DNA from: Methanobacteriota archaeon
GTDB taxonomy: Archaea; Methanobacteriota; Methanobacteria; Methanobacteriales; Methanobacteriaceae
Direction of reading: 5' to 3'
NCBI GenBank assembly: GCA_023434825.1
Contig: JAEYSH010000178.1
Span: forward strand, 1-12,456
Length of the DNA stretch: 12,456 nt
Shown: positions 1 through 5,939 of the stretch, one piece after another
Layout: the number at the start of each line of letters is the position of its first letter
How positions within the stretch are numbered: the first letter of the stretch is position 1
Translations under genes and position numbers: made by a program
Notes under the pieces: model-generated
The model's input: only the letters and a program-made list of their open reading frames with translations
Told to the model about the DNA's origin: nothing
Databases searched by the model: none

Positions 1-2
1 AT

Positions 3-419
3 TCCGGAACTGGAGGTTTAGAAAGTGGTTCCACTCCTGTGGATGTATCTAATTATCATATACTACCCCTAACCCTTCTCCTTATGGGCGGATACATTTT
101 TACTTATTATCTTTTCAAAAAGGGTATTTTAAAGCCTCAAAAACATAAAAGAATCTGGAATTTGTTACTAGTTGGTGGTTACCTGGGAACAGGACTAACG
201 GGGATTATACTTACTGTTATGATAAACTTGGGCCTTTCCAGCGTTTATGATGCCGGTTTGACTTACTGGCATGCAGAACTATCCATTTTAATGGTAATCG
301 GAACTTTAATCCACTTACACATTTATAAAAAGCCATTTATGAACATATTTAAAGTTTTATTTGGATTTAGGGCAAATTCAAAAAAGAAAGAATATAAATC
401 AATTAATATGTCAAAATAG
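3..419 (+). CDS. C-terminal part of a multi-helix membrane protein (5' end outside window)
   Basis: The reading frame is open to the left edge. A GTG at 39 is the first possible start, but the GGAGGT at 12-17 lies about 21 bases upstream of it, too far to serve it, and the frame upstream encodes a Gly/Ser-rich linker-like stretch, so the gene probably begins outside the window. Counting from the GTG codon, three hydrophobic segments lie at about 7-26, 39-66 and 77-96, followed by a basic Lys-rich tail. The last helix carries His78, His92 and His94, with the 14-residue spacing that could hold a haem across a membrane, as in small cytochrome-b-like or DUF4405-like proteins. That is a guess from spacing only. 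An 80-bp gap separates it from the next gene, which has its own TATA box, so it is probably the last gene of an upstream unit. Function unknown. Confidence 0.6.
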   Translation, partial: SGTGGLESGSTPVDVSNYHILPLTLLLMGGYIFTYYLFKKGILKPQKHKRIWNLLLVGGYLGTGLTGIILTVMINLGLSSVYDAGLTYWHAELSILMVIGTLIHLHIYKKPFMNIFKVLFGFRANSKKKEYKSINMSK

Positions 420-443
420 GTAATATTTTGATTTTAGATCTTC

Positions 444-456
444 TTTTTTATAAAAA
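444..456 (+). promoter_or_regulatory. TATA-box promoter for the winged-helix gene
   Basis: A T-rich run leading into TTATAAAAA lies about 45-55 bases before the start codon at 500. By the usual archaeal spacing, transcription would start near 477, giving a short leader of about 23 bases. The same T-rich stretch could end transcription of the upstream gene. Confidence 0.45.
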
Positions 457-499
457 TCCGATAACTTTATTCCATTTACATTCTAAAAGTAAACCATAA

Positions 500-817
500 A
501 TGGGATTATCAGTCTTCCAAACCCATTATGGTGATATTGTGGAAAAAATTCTCTGGTGGCTTATTGCTGGTTCAAAGGGAGGTATCAACCGTGCAAGAAT
601 AATAAGAGAATTGCATGAAAGGCCATATAATGCAAATAAACTTTCAGAAAAGCTTAATCTTGATTACAAGACCGTAAGATACCATATAAAAATTTTGGAA
701 GATAATAAAGTTATTCAAGCTTCTGGGGGAAAATATGGAGCCATGTATTTCCTTTCTTCCCCCATGGAAAATAGTTATGATGTTTTTAAACAAATATGTC
801 ATGAAATGGAAGATTAA
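500..817 (+). CDS. Winged helix-turn-helix (ArsR-like) transcriptional regulator
   Basis: This 105-residue protein is almost entirely one winged-helix DNA-binding domain. It starts with a hydrophobic helix (ILWWLIAGSKGG, about 18-29), then Arg-rich helix 1 (RARIIRELHERPYNA), the helix-turn-helix with the recognition helix around LDYKTVRYHIKILED, and a short beta wing ending in MYFLS. This layout recurs in many methanogen and haloarchaeal regulators that sit next to small membrane proteins (family knowledge). No clear Shine-Dalgarno precedes the ATG at 500, which suits a short-leader transcript. The next gene begins 11 bases after the stop and has a GGTGAT site, so the two are very likely co-transcribed. 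The signal it senses cannot be read from the sequence: no metal-binding Cys/His cluster typical of metal-sensing ArsR proteins is evident. Confidence 0.85.
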   Translation: MGLSVFQTHYGDIVEKILWWLIAGSKGGINRARIIRELHERPYNANKLSEKLNLDYKTVRYHIKILEDNKVIQASGGKYGAMYFLSSPMENSYDVFKQICHEMED

Positions 818-828
818 TAGGTGATAAT

Positions 829-1170
829 GTGGTTGAGGGGCAAGTTAATAGAGAAAGAGGAATTGAAAATAATCTACCAGTTGATGATCCATCTCTGTCG
901 TTTGTTGCAGCACTTGTAGGTGCTGTAAACATAATATTACTCTTTTTGCTGTTTCTAGTTTATTTATCAAGTTACAGAAAACTAAAATCAAGCTTTAGTT
1001 TAGGTTTAATGTTATTTGCAGTTTTACTTATAATTCAAAATGCAATTTTCATATTCTTCCTGCTTACAAAAGAAGGATTTCACGGCCCTGGAATGGGAGG
1101 TCCTGTTTTAAGTATAAATCTTATTCAGTTCAGTGCATTATTAGTTTTACTTAAAATAACAAATTTCTAA
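829..1170 (+). CDS. Small three-helix membrane protein partnered with the winged-helix regulator
   Basis: The GTG start at 829 is preceded by a GGTGAT ribosome binding site four bases away, overlapping the tail of the regulator gene. The 113-residue product has a polar N-terminus of about 22 residues, then three hydrophobic helices at about 24-47, 57-79 and 93-111. A basic loop (SSYRKLKSS) separates helices 1 and 2, and a Gly/Pro-rich loop (GFHGPGMGGP) separates 2 and 3. There is no signal peptide apart from the helices. It resembles in size and layout the small hydrophobic proteins that follow ArsR-like regulators in many archaea (haloarchaeal DUF7521-like proteins are the closest comparison I can offer, not confirmed). 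It may be a membrane anchor or sensor for the regulator's regulon. Function unknown. Confidence 0.7.
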   Translation: MVEGQVNRERGIENNLPVDDPSLSFVAALVGAVNIILLFLLFLVYLSSYRKLKSSFSLGLMLFAVLLIIQNAIFIFFLLTKEGFHGPGMGGPVLSINLIQFSALLVLLKITNF

Positions 1171-1177
1171 TTTTAAA

Positions 1178-1185
1178 TTTTTTTT
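1178..1185 (+). terminator. Oligo-T transcription end after the regulator/membrane-protein pair
   Basis: A run of eight T residues starts 8 bases after the stop codon at 1170, in a wider T-rich stretch (1171-1190). Archaeal RNA polymerase ends transcription at such T tracts without needing a hairpin. Confidence 0.5.
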
Positions 1186-1220
1186 AATTTTGCACATAAT
1201 GAGTTTGAAATCATTTAAAT

Positions 1221-1252
1221 TTATTTCGTTTAACCTTTATATAACGAAATAA
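1221..1252. promoter_or_regulatory. Perfect 10-bp inverted repeat enclosing a TATA box: putative operator
   Basis: TTATTTCGTT (1221-1230) and AACGAAATAA (1243-1252) are exact reverse complements with a 12-bp spacer. The spacer and inner edge of the right arm contain TTTATATAA (1236-1244), a good TATA box preceded by a C-containing BRE-like AACC. A dimeric regulator bound here would block TBP. Transcription to the right would start near 1266 and give a roughly 160-base leader before the gene at 1428. No T tract follows, so it does not look like a terminator. Confidence 0.55.
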
Positions 1253-1390
1253 CATATAGAATTCAAAAATACGGAAAATTCAAAACATGAAAAACTATCA
1301 AATTTAATGGTCCCAGTATATACTAATAAGCACCAGATACGCAACTTTAGCTAATTTTAAATTTTAAGATAAATTTAAGTCTCTAAATTA

Positions 1391-1398
1391 TTATATAC
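1391..1398 (+). promoter_or_regulatory. Second TATA-like box close to the RHH-like gene
   Basis: TTATATAC lies about 30 bases before the ATG at 1428. Initiation would fall near 1418-1421, so the transcript would be nearly leaderless and could lose the TGAGGA site at 1416-1421. The 10-mer TATATACTAA occurs both here (1392-1401) and 75 bp upstream (1317-1326), so one copy may be a promoter and the other a binding site or a second promoter. Confidence 0.35.
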
Positions 1399-1427
1399 TA
1401 AATAAATAAAGAAAATGAGGAATATCA

Positions 1428-1610
1428 ATGGGCGCTATAACAGTATGTATTCCAGACGAATTGGAAATAGCATTTAGAAGAATTACAAGAATAAAATATG
1501 GGGATAAACAGGGCCGTCTTTCAAGGGGTGCTACCGAAGCTCTCTTTGAATGGTGTAGAAAAGAAGGGTTTGATTATATTGATTTAGAAGATGATAGAGT
1601 ATGCGAATAA
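1428..1610 (+). CDS. Small ribbon-helix-helix-like protein (60 residues)
   Basis: The product fits an Arc/MetJ-type ribbon-helix-helix fold: a short beta strand (ITVCIPDE, 4-11), an amphipathic first helix (about 11-24), a turn (GDKQGRLS) and a second helix (about 31-44, LSRGATEALFEWC), then an acidic tail (IDLEDDRVCE). The phrase GRLSRGATEAL is close to the GxLSKAvEEAL pattern of archaeal RHH/antitoxin-like proteins (family knowledge). Cys7, Cys43 and Cys59 are unusual for such a small regulator and might respond to redox or metal. A GAGGA site sits upstream of the ATG. The next gene begins 8 bp after the stop, so the two are almost surely one operon. No toxin-like partner (PIN, RelE) is adjacent. 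It may bind its own promoter region at 1221-1252, which is inference. Confidence 0.65.
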   Translation: MGAITVCIPDELEIAFRRITRIKYGDKQGRLSRGATEALFEWCRKEGFDYIDLEDDRVCE

Positions 1611-1618
1611 ATTAATTA

Positions 1619-2758
1619 ATGGGAAATATGACAAAAATTAGTATTTCTAAATGCAGCTCTTATAACATAAAAGAGATTCAAAAAGCAGTAAATAATTGTT
1701 TAGAAAGTTTAGGGGGACTTTCTAACTTTATTAAAAGTGGAGATACTGTATTAATTAAACCAAATATTCTACTTGCTAAAAAACCGGAAGAAGCCATAAC
1801 TACACATCCTGCAGTTATTGAAGCTATTATAATTGCTCTTAAAAAAGTTGGTGCTGTTCCAGTTGTAGGAGATAGTCCGGGAGGGCTAGTAGGACATGTT
1901 ATAAAACACTGGAAAATTACAGGCATTGAAGAAGTTTGCAAACGCCATGATGTCGAAATTCTAAATTTTGAATCTTCAGGAGTATATGAAAAGAAATTAA
2001 ATGGAAATCATTACCATATCGCAAAACCAGTTTTAGATGTTGATTTTATTATTAATGTGCCTAAAATAAAGACTCATGGACTCACAACGTTTACCTGTGC
2101 TATTAAAAATATGTATGGTGCAGTTCCTGGCCTTATAAAAGTTAATTACCATAAAGAAGCCCCCAAACCTTCTGATTTTTCTGCATTAGTTGTGGATATA
2201 TTCCAGTTAACAAAACCCGCTTTAAATATAGTTGATGGTGTTATTGGAATGGATGGAGCAGGACCATCTGCCGGAAATCCAAAGGAACTGGGAATGATTT
2301 TAGCATCAGCCGATGGTGTTGCCCTTGATAGTTATATTTGCCATATTTTAGGGAAAAATCCCATGAAAGTCTCCACAAATGAAATTGCCTATAAAAGAGG
2401 GCTTGGAGAATCAAATATAAATGAAATGGAAATTCTTGGATACAAACCAGAGATTAGAAAAGATTTTAAATGGCCACCGAGTATGGCATCGTCCATTAAC
2501 ATAATTCCAGATTTTATTGTCAAAGGATTAATGAAGTTTTACTGGTCAAGGCCTAAAATTAATCCGGAACTTTGCAATGATTGTAAATCCTGCGTTAAAA
2601 GCTGCCCTGTTGAAGCTTTAACTGAAGGAACAAATATTCCAGAATTCAATTATCCTGAATGTATTAATTGCCTCTGCTGCATGGAAATGTGCCCAAAAAA
2701 AGCAGTGCATCTGGATAAAAGTTTTATAGCTCGTTTAGCTTCACGTGAAAACAACTAA
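1619..2758 (+). CDS. DUF362 family protein with C-terminal 2x[4Fe-4S] ferredoxin domain
   Basis: Residues 1-310 or so form a DUF362 domain, with IKPN near 46-49, GDSPGG at 84-89 and PKIKTH at 148-153. The C-terminus has two ferredoxin-type cluster motifs: Cys319, 322, 325, 329-Pro and Cys348, 351, 354, 358-Pro, both the full CxxCxxCxxxCP. The protein is therefore a soluble cytoplasmic iron-sulfur protein probably moving electrons. The chemistry of DUF362 is not established; the family is common in anaerobes and methanogens. The ATG at 1619 has no ribosome site and overlaps poorly with the family start. The ATG at 1628 (Met4) comes after GGGA and gives a typical MTKISI beginning, so it may be the true start. 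It is the second gene of an operon with the small RHH-like protein. Confidence 0.85.
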   Translation: MGNMTKISISKCSSYNIKEIQKAVNNCLESLGGLSNFIKSGDTVLIKPNILLAKKPEEAITTHPAVIEAIIIALKKVGAVPVVGDSPGGLVGHVIKHWKITGIEEVCKRHDVEILNFESSGVYEKKLNGNHYHIAKPVLDVDFIINVPKIKTHGLTTFTCAIKNMYGAVPGLIKVNYHKEAPKPSDFSALVVDIFQLTKPALNIVDGVIGMDGAGPSAGNPKELGMILASADGVALDSYICHILGKNPMKVSTNEIAYKRGLGESNINEMEILGYKPEIRKDFKWPPSMASSINIIPDFIVKGLMKFYWSRPKINPELCNDCKSCVKSCPVEALTEGTNIPEFNYPECINCLCCMEMCPKKAVHLDKSFIARLASRENN

Positions 2759-2760
2759 AT

Positions 2761-2778
2761 TAAAAATAATTATTTTTA
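2761..2778. terminator. 18-bp perfect palindrome acting as bidirectional T-tract terminator
   Basis: TAAAAATAA followed directly by TTATTTTTA is a perfect palindrome filling the 21-bp gap between two convergent genes. Each strand ends in TTATTTTTA, so it offers an oligo-T stop signal in both directions. Confidence 0.5.
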
Positions 2779-2779
2779 T

Positions 2780-3193
2780 CTAAAGTAAAGCATCTACTTC
2801 ATCGATTAATTTTTTTGTGGAATCAAACATGTTTACTGCAATTTTTTCATCGTAAATATAACTGTAATCTGCCATTTCTCTTGCTTTCATAGCAGAATCA
2901 AAATCCATAAAAATATTATAGCTTATAACCCCATAATCTACAAATAAAGACTTAATAGCATATTTAAGGCCAGAATGACTTTTTTCTTTATATCCCCTAC
3001 TAAAAAGTAATCCTCTGAACGCATGGAACATGGAATAATAACTTTGAACTATGGCCCATTTATAATTTCCATTATTAATAGAATGTTCTGCTGATTTTAA
3101 ATCATAAAGAGCTTCTTTAATCTCTTTTTCTATTAATTCAGAATCGATACAAATCTGCACAATATTTCCTTTTCTGTATCTTTCATACTTCAT
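2780..3193 (-). CDS. HEPN domain protein without adjacent nucleotidyltransferase
   Basis: This 137-residue helical protein matches the HEPN domain (PF05168-like). The core reads AIVQSYYSMFHAFRGLLFSRGY followed by EKSH, and Arg66-x6-His73 fits the R-x4-6-H motif used for RNA cleavage in active HEPN RNases. The ATG at 3193 is backed by an AAAAGGAAG site six bases upstream. HEPN proteins usually pair with a small nucleotidyltransferase (MNT) in toxin-antitoxin pairs, or act in defence or RNA processing (established family knowledge). No MNT gene is next to it: one neighbour is the convergent DUF362 gene, the other a divergent zinc-ribbon gene. It could be a solitary domesticated HEPN protein, or its partner may lie elsewhere. 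Whether it is toxic or cuts RNA is unknown. Confidence 0.8.
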   Translation of the reverse strand: MKYERYRKGNIVQICIDSELIEKEIKEALYDLKSAEHSINNGNYKWAIVQSYYSMFHAFRGLLFSRGYKEKSHSGLKYAIKSLFVDYGVISYNIFMDFDSAMKAREMADYSYIYDEKIAVNMFDSTKKLIDEVDALL

Positions 3194-3244
3194 ACAATTC
3201 TTCCTTTTTAGGTTAAGAACAATATATTGGTTTAATTTATCAAT

Positions 3245-3253
3245 GTATATAAT
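3245..3253 (-). promoter_or_regulatory. TATA box for the HEPN gene
   Basis: Read on the minus strand this is ATTATATAC, about 52-60 bases before the ATG. Initiation would fall near 3222 and give a leader of about 30 bases containing the GGAAG site. Confidence 0.5.
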
Positions 3254-3310
3254 TTACTCGCAAATTAAATAGAATTCATAATTTAAAAAGAAACAAATAA
3301 TTACTTTAAA

Positions 3311-3323
3311 TTTAAAAATATAC
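3311..3323 (+). promoter_or_regulatory. TATA-like box and ribosome site for the zinc-ribbon gene
   Basis: TTTAAAAATATAC lies about 35-45 bases before the ATG at 3357, and AGAGGT (3345-3350) sits six bases before it. This promoter and the HEPN promoter face away from each other in one 163-bp spacer. Confidence 0.45.
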
Positions 3324-3356
3324 TGATATCTTTAGAGAAAAGCTAGAGGTTTCTTC

Positions 3357-3797
3357 ATGCCATATCTAATCTGTGATAAATGCAATATTTACTATGAAAT
3401 CCATAAAATAGAAGAAATTGAAGATTTCAGTGTGTGTGAATGTGGAAATGAGCTTAAATTCTATGAAACTCTTGAAGAATACATAAATGAAGATCCAAAT
3501 TCATCTGATGATAGCGAAGAAGATAGTAAAGGCATATTTTACTCAGTTAATAAGAAAAATCTTGTTTACCTTCAAATGAACATGTTAAAAGAACAAAAAG
3601 AAACCGAAGACGTAGAACGCGAGATTAGAGACCTTAAATACAGACTAAGACATGCCATTTTAGAAAATAAGGAAAAATTAAAGAATTCTAAAAATAATGA
3701 TTATAATAATGAATTTGAAGATAAAAACCTTAAAAAGAAGAAAGAAAAAATATTAATGGAATTAGAGCTTCTTAAAAGGTCTCATGTTGAAAAATAA
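3357..3797 (+). CDS. Zinc-ribbon protein with charged coiled-coil tail
   Basis: The N-terminus has a Cys4 zinc ribbon: Cys6-x2-Cys9 and, after an acidic beta segment, Cys27-x-Cys29-Gly. Short ribbons of this kind (CDKC ... CECG) begin many Methanobacteriales proteins of unknown role. Residues about 45-60 are acidic and probably disordered (EDPNSSDDSEEDS). From about 70 to the end the protein is very rich in Lys and Glu with heptad-like Leu/Ile, which predicts a long coiled coil with a low-complexity Asn-rich interruption near 115-120. There is no membrane segment. It stands alone between a divergent HEPN gene and a convergent ABC permease. It may be a scaffold or nucleic-acid-associated protein, but nothing in the sequence fixes the function. 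Confidence 0.7.
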   Translation: MPYLICDKCNIYYEIHKIEEIEDFSVCECGNELKFYETLEEYINEDPNSSDDSEEDSKGIFYSVNKKNLVYLQMNMLKEQKETEDVEREIRDLKYRLRHAILENKEKLKNSKNNDYNNEFEDKNLKKKKEKILMELELLKRSHVEK

Positions 3798-3801
3798 AAG
3801 A

Positions 3802-3818
3802 TTAAATTATTAATTTAA
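3802..3818. terminator. 17-bp AT palindrome between convergent genes
   Basis: TTAAATTA, one T, then TAATTTAA are exact reverse complements, 4 bases after the zinc-ribbon stop and 12 bases before the permease stop. It sits in the same position as the palindrome at 2761-2778, although the oligo-T tracts are shorter, so termination there is less certain. Confidence 0.35.
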
Positions 3819-3830
3819 ATATTTAACCCT

Positions 3831-4595
3831 TTACATTAATCCCTGCTCTTTTTTACTGAATAAATAAGCTGATGCAAGGACTGTTGCTAAAGCAAAACCT
3901 GCTAAAACTGCAAAGTTAACATATAATGGCAGTACTGACTCATGAAGAATTGTAAATCTCAAAGCATCGACACCATAAGTCAATGGGTTCAAATATACGG
4001 CGAATTGAAGCCAGCTTGGAAGTCCAGTTATAGGAAAAAGTGCTCCACTTAATAAAAACATTGGGAGAACTATAAAACTTAAAATAAGGTTAAATCCTTC
4101 CATACTATCTGTAAATGATGCAATCATCAGCCCTAAACATGCTAGTCCTAGTGAAATCAAGATTATAAGTATTGTACTCACAAAAAAGCAAGGGATAGTC
4201 ATCTGAATTCCCACGATGAAAGATAAAAGCAGCAAAATAACTCCTTGAATAAGTGATGCTGTGCTTATACCCAGTGCTTTACCCATTACAACGGAATTTC
4301 GTGAAATCGGAGCTACCAAAATTTCTTTTAAAAACCCATATTGCCTATCTATAATTACTGAAACTCCAGAAAATATTGAGGTAAAGAGAACTGTTTGTCC
4401 TATAATTCCCGGGAATATAAACTGCCGATATCCACCAGAAACTCCTCCAAATCGCACAGCAGCCCCAAGACCTGTTCCAAAAATGATTAACCACAAAAGA
4501 GGTGTAACTACTGATGTTAAGATACGAGATTTGTAACGGACATATCTCTTTGTTTCTCGAAGCCAGATAGTGTAAATTCCCTCTAGTTCTGCCAT
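3831..4595 (-). CDS. ABC-2 type exporter permease (DrrB-like)
   Basis: This 254-residue integral membrane protein has the ABC-2 permease layout. A short cytoplasmic N-terminus with a basic amphipathic stretch (WLRETKRYVRYKSR, about 11-24) is followed by six hydrophobic segments. The loop after TM2 reads DRQYGFLKEILVAPISR, a hallmark of the family, with the matching PFSxLPxWLQ-like stretch (PITGLPSWLQFAVYLNPLTYGVDALR) before the last helix. It should form the membrane channel, as a homodimer, for the ATPase encoded directly upstream. The ATPase stop (TAA) abuts the permease ATG with no gap, and the GGTGGG ribosome site lies within the ATPase reading frame, so translation is coupled. The substrate is unknown; relatives export lipophilic drugs, antibiotics or lipids. 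Confidence 0.9.
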   Translation of the reverse strand: MAELEGIYTIWLRETKRYVRYKSRILTSVVTPLLWLIIFGTGLGAAVRFGGVSGGYRQFIFPGIIGQTVLFTSIFSGVSVIIDRQYGFLKEILVAPISRNSVVMGKALGISTASLIQGVILLLLSFIVGIQMTIPCFFVSTILIILISLGLACLGLMIASFTDSMEGFNLILSFIVLPMFLLSGALFPITGLPSWLQFAVYLNPLTYGVDALRFTILHESVLPLYVNFAVLAGFALATVLASAYLFSKKEQGLM

Positions 4596-5537
4596 TTATT
4601 TCCCACCTTTCATTTTTGAGCCAGTATACTTTATAAAAACGTCTTCAAGATTAGGGTGATCTAATTCTACAGATTTTACTCCTATTCCATTTCTTTCTGT
4701 AAAATTAACAATTTTTGTAATTAGATTTTCTCCTCTTTCAACCATCAATTTAATTTCCCCATCCATTACATACATTTCTTTAATGAAATCAAGATCACCA
4801 GCCAGATCCTGGAATTTTCCAGGATTATCAACCACTAAAGTAATGGTATCTGCCTTTAGTTCTCTTTTTAAGTTTTTTGGAGAATCAGTAGTTACTATGT
4901 TTCCTTTATCAAAAATAGAAATTTTATCGCAGAGTTTATCTGCTTCATCCATGTAATGAGTAGTTAAAAGGACTGTTATGTCTTCTCTTTTATTTAAATC
5001 TTCTATATATTCCCAGATTTTCTCTCTGGTTTGTGGATCAAGTCCTAAAGTAGGTTCATCTAAAAATAAGACTTTTGGATAGTGTATTAACCCTCTTCCT
5101 ATTTCCAATCTTCTTTTCATTCCCCCAGAGTATGTTTTGGTATACTCATCTGCTTTATCACCAAGATCAATTAAATCCAGAATTTCTTCTATGCGGTCTT
5201 TTCTAACGTCTTGAGGAACACCATAAAGTGAAGCATGCATTTCAAGGTGTTCTCTACCTGTTAAAATATCATCTAAAGCTCTGGATTGGAATACAATTCC
5301 TATTGAACCCCTTACTTCTTTTGCCTGCTTTACAATGTCATATCCATTTACTGTAGCTGTTCCTGCGGTTGGATGCAAAATTGTACATAGCATCGAAATG
5401 AGGGTGGTTTTACCAGCGCCATTTGGACCAAGAACTCCATAAACGCTGTTTCTTTCTACTTCCAAATTTACAGAATCTACGGCTGTGAAGTCATCAAATT
5501 TTTTTGAAATATCATATGTTTCAATAATATTGCCCAT
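4596..5537 (-). CDS. ABC exporter ATPase (DrrA/daunorubicin-resistance type)
   Basis: All nucleotide-binding motifs are intact: Walker A GPNGAGKTT at 37-45, Q-loop Gln84, signature YSGGMKRR at 136-143, Walker B VLFLDEP at 156-162 with catalytic Glu161, D-loop LGLDP and switch His194. The C-terminal 90 residues form the DUF4162-like extension typical of DrrA-type ATPases. The 313-residue length is normal for the group. It energises export by the adjacent permease, docking on the cytoplasmic face. The ATG at 5537 follows an AAGGGGAT ribosome site. TATA-like candidates lie upstream at 5562-5573 and 5618-5634, but I cannot choose between them. No dedicated regulator is next to the pair, so its inducer and substrate cannot be inferred. 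Confidence 0.95.
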   Translation of the reverse strand: MGNIIETYDISKKFDDFTAVDSVNLEVERNSVYGVLGPNGAGKTTLISMLCTILHPTAGTATVNGYDIVKQAKEVRGSIGIVFQSRALDDILTGREHLEMHASLYGVPQDVRKDRIEEILDLIDLGDKADEYTKTYSGGMKRRLEIGRGLIHYPKVLFLDEPTLGLDPQTREKIWEYIEDLNKREDITVLLTTHYMDEADKLCDKISIFDKGNIVTTDSPKNLKRELKADTITLVVDNPGKFQDLAGDLDFIKEMYVMDGEIKLMVERGENLITKIVNFTERNGIGVKSVELDHPNLEDVFIKYTGSKMKGGK

Positions 5538-5939
5538 TATATCCCCTTAAAATTTAATTCTCTTTTATAAAAATTAATTCACTTTTGAATTTCATTATAG
5601 ATCTAATATTTGATTTTGTAATTTTATAAAATTAACCATTAAATATCAATTTAAAAGCATCTATTATATTTTTATTAAAAAAAAGCATGTATATTAATCT
5701 AAAGTGAATTAAAATTTATAAAAATAATTATTTGGACAAATAAATGGTTAATATAGCATTTAAATAAAAATAATTACTTAAAACCAGATTAAATCAAATA
5801 TTAATAATTCTATTTATGCATATATCAAATATTGCAAATCTAGTAAATTTTAAATATTTTTTATTATAAAGATTATGTTAATTAACACCAATTAAATTTA
5901 TAAATCATTTTTAAGTTCTAAAAGGTTAATGGTGATTTA
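5538..5939. other. 402-bp AT-rich divergent intergenic region, no gene seen
   Basis: This stretch separates the divergent ABC and MBL-rhodanese genes. I see no open frame of note on either strand, no tRNA-like or GC-rich structured RNA, and no CRISPR repeats. It holds several TATA-like sites, a 10-bp inverted pair (ATTAACCATT at 5631-5640 and AATGGTTAAT at 5743-5752) and a 13-bp direct repeat (ATAAAAATAATTA at 5718-5730 and 5764-5776). In such AT-rich DNA these repeats could be chance. Confidence 0.5.
5897..5904 (+). promoter_or_regulatory. TATA box and ribosome site for the MBL-rhodanese gene
   Basis: TTTATAAA is centred about 40 bases before the ATG at 5940, predicting initiation near 5926. 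GGTGAT (5931-5936) is three bases before the ATG. An overlapping ATG at 5929 meets a stop after three codons, so 5940 is the start. Confidence 0.5.

Noticed and set aside
39..419. GTG at 39 as the true start of the first gene
   Set aside because: The frame stays open to the left edge and the only ribosome-site-like sequence is about 21 bases away, so the protein most likely begins upstream.
1287..1307. Six-codon open frame as a leader peptide in the long putative leader
   Set aside because: There is no ribosome site and no codon pattern suggesting attenuation; short frames occur by chance.
1678..1941. Minus-strand 87-codon frame within the DUF362 gene
   Set aside because: It is fully antisense to a gene with clear motifs, and its composition looks like a shadow.
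1428..2758. RHH-like gene plus DUF362 as a classic toxin-antitoxin module
   Set aside because: DUF362 with ferredoxin clusters is a redox protein and does not resemble any toxin family.
2780..3797. HEPN gene plus zinc-ribbon gene as a toxin-antitoxin pair
   Set aside because: The genes diverge with separate promoters, and the ribbon protein is not a nucleotidyltransferase or known antitoxin; kept only as a positional observation.
4261..4536. Plus-strand 91-codon frame within the ABC permease
   Set aside because: It is antisense to a permease with intact family motifs and has no independent support.
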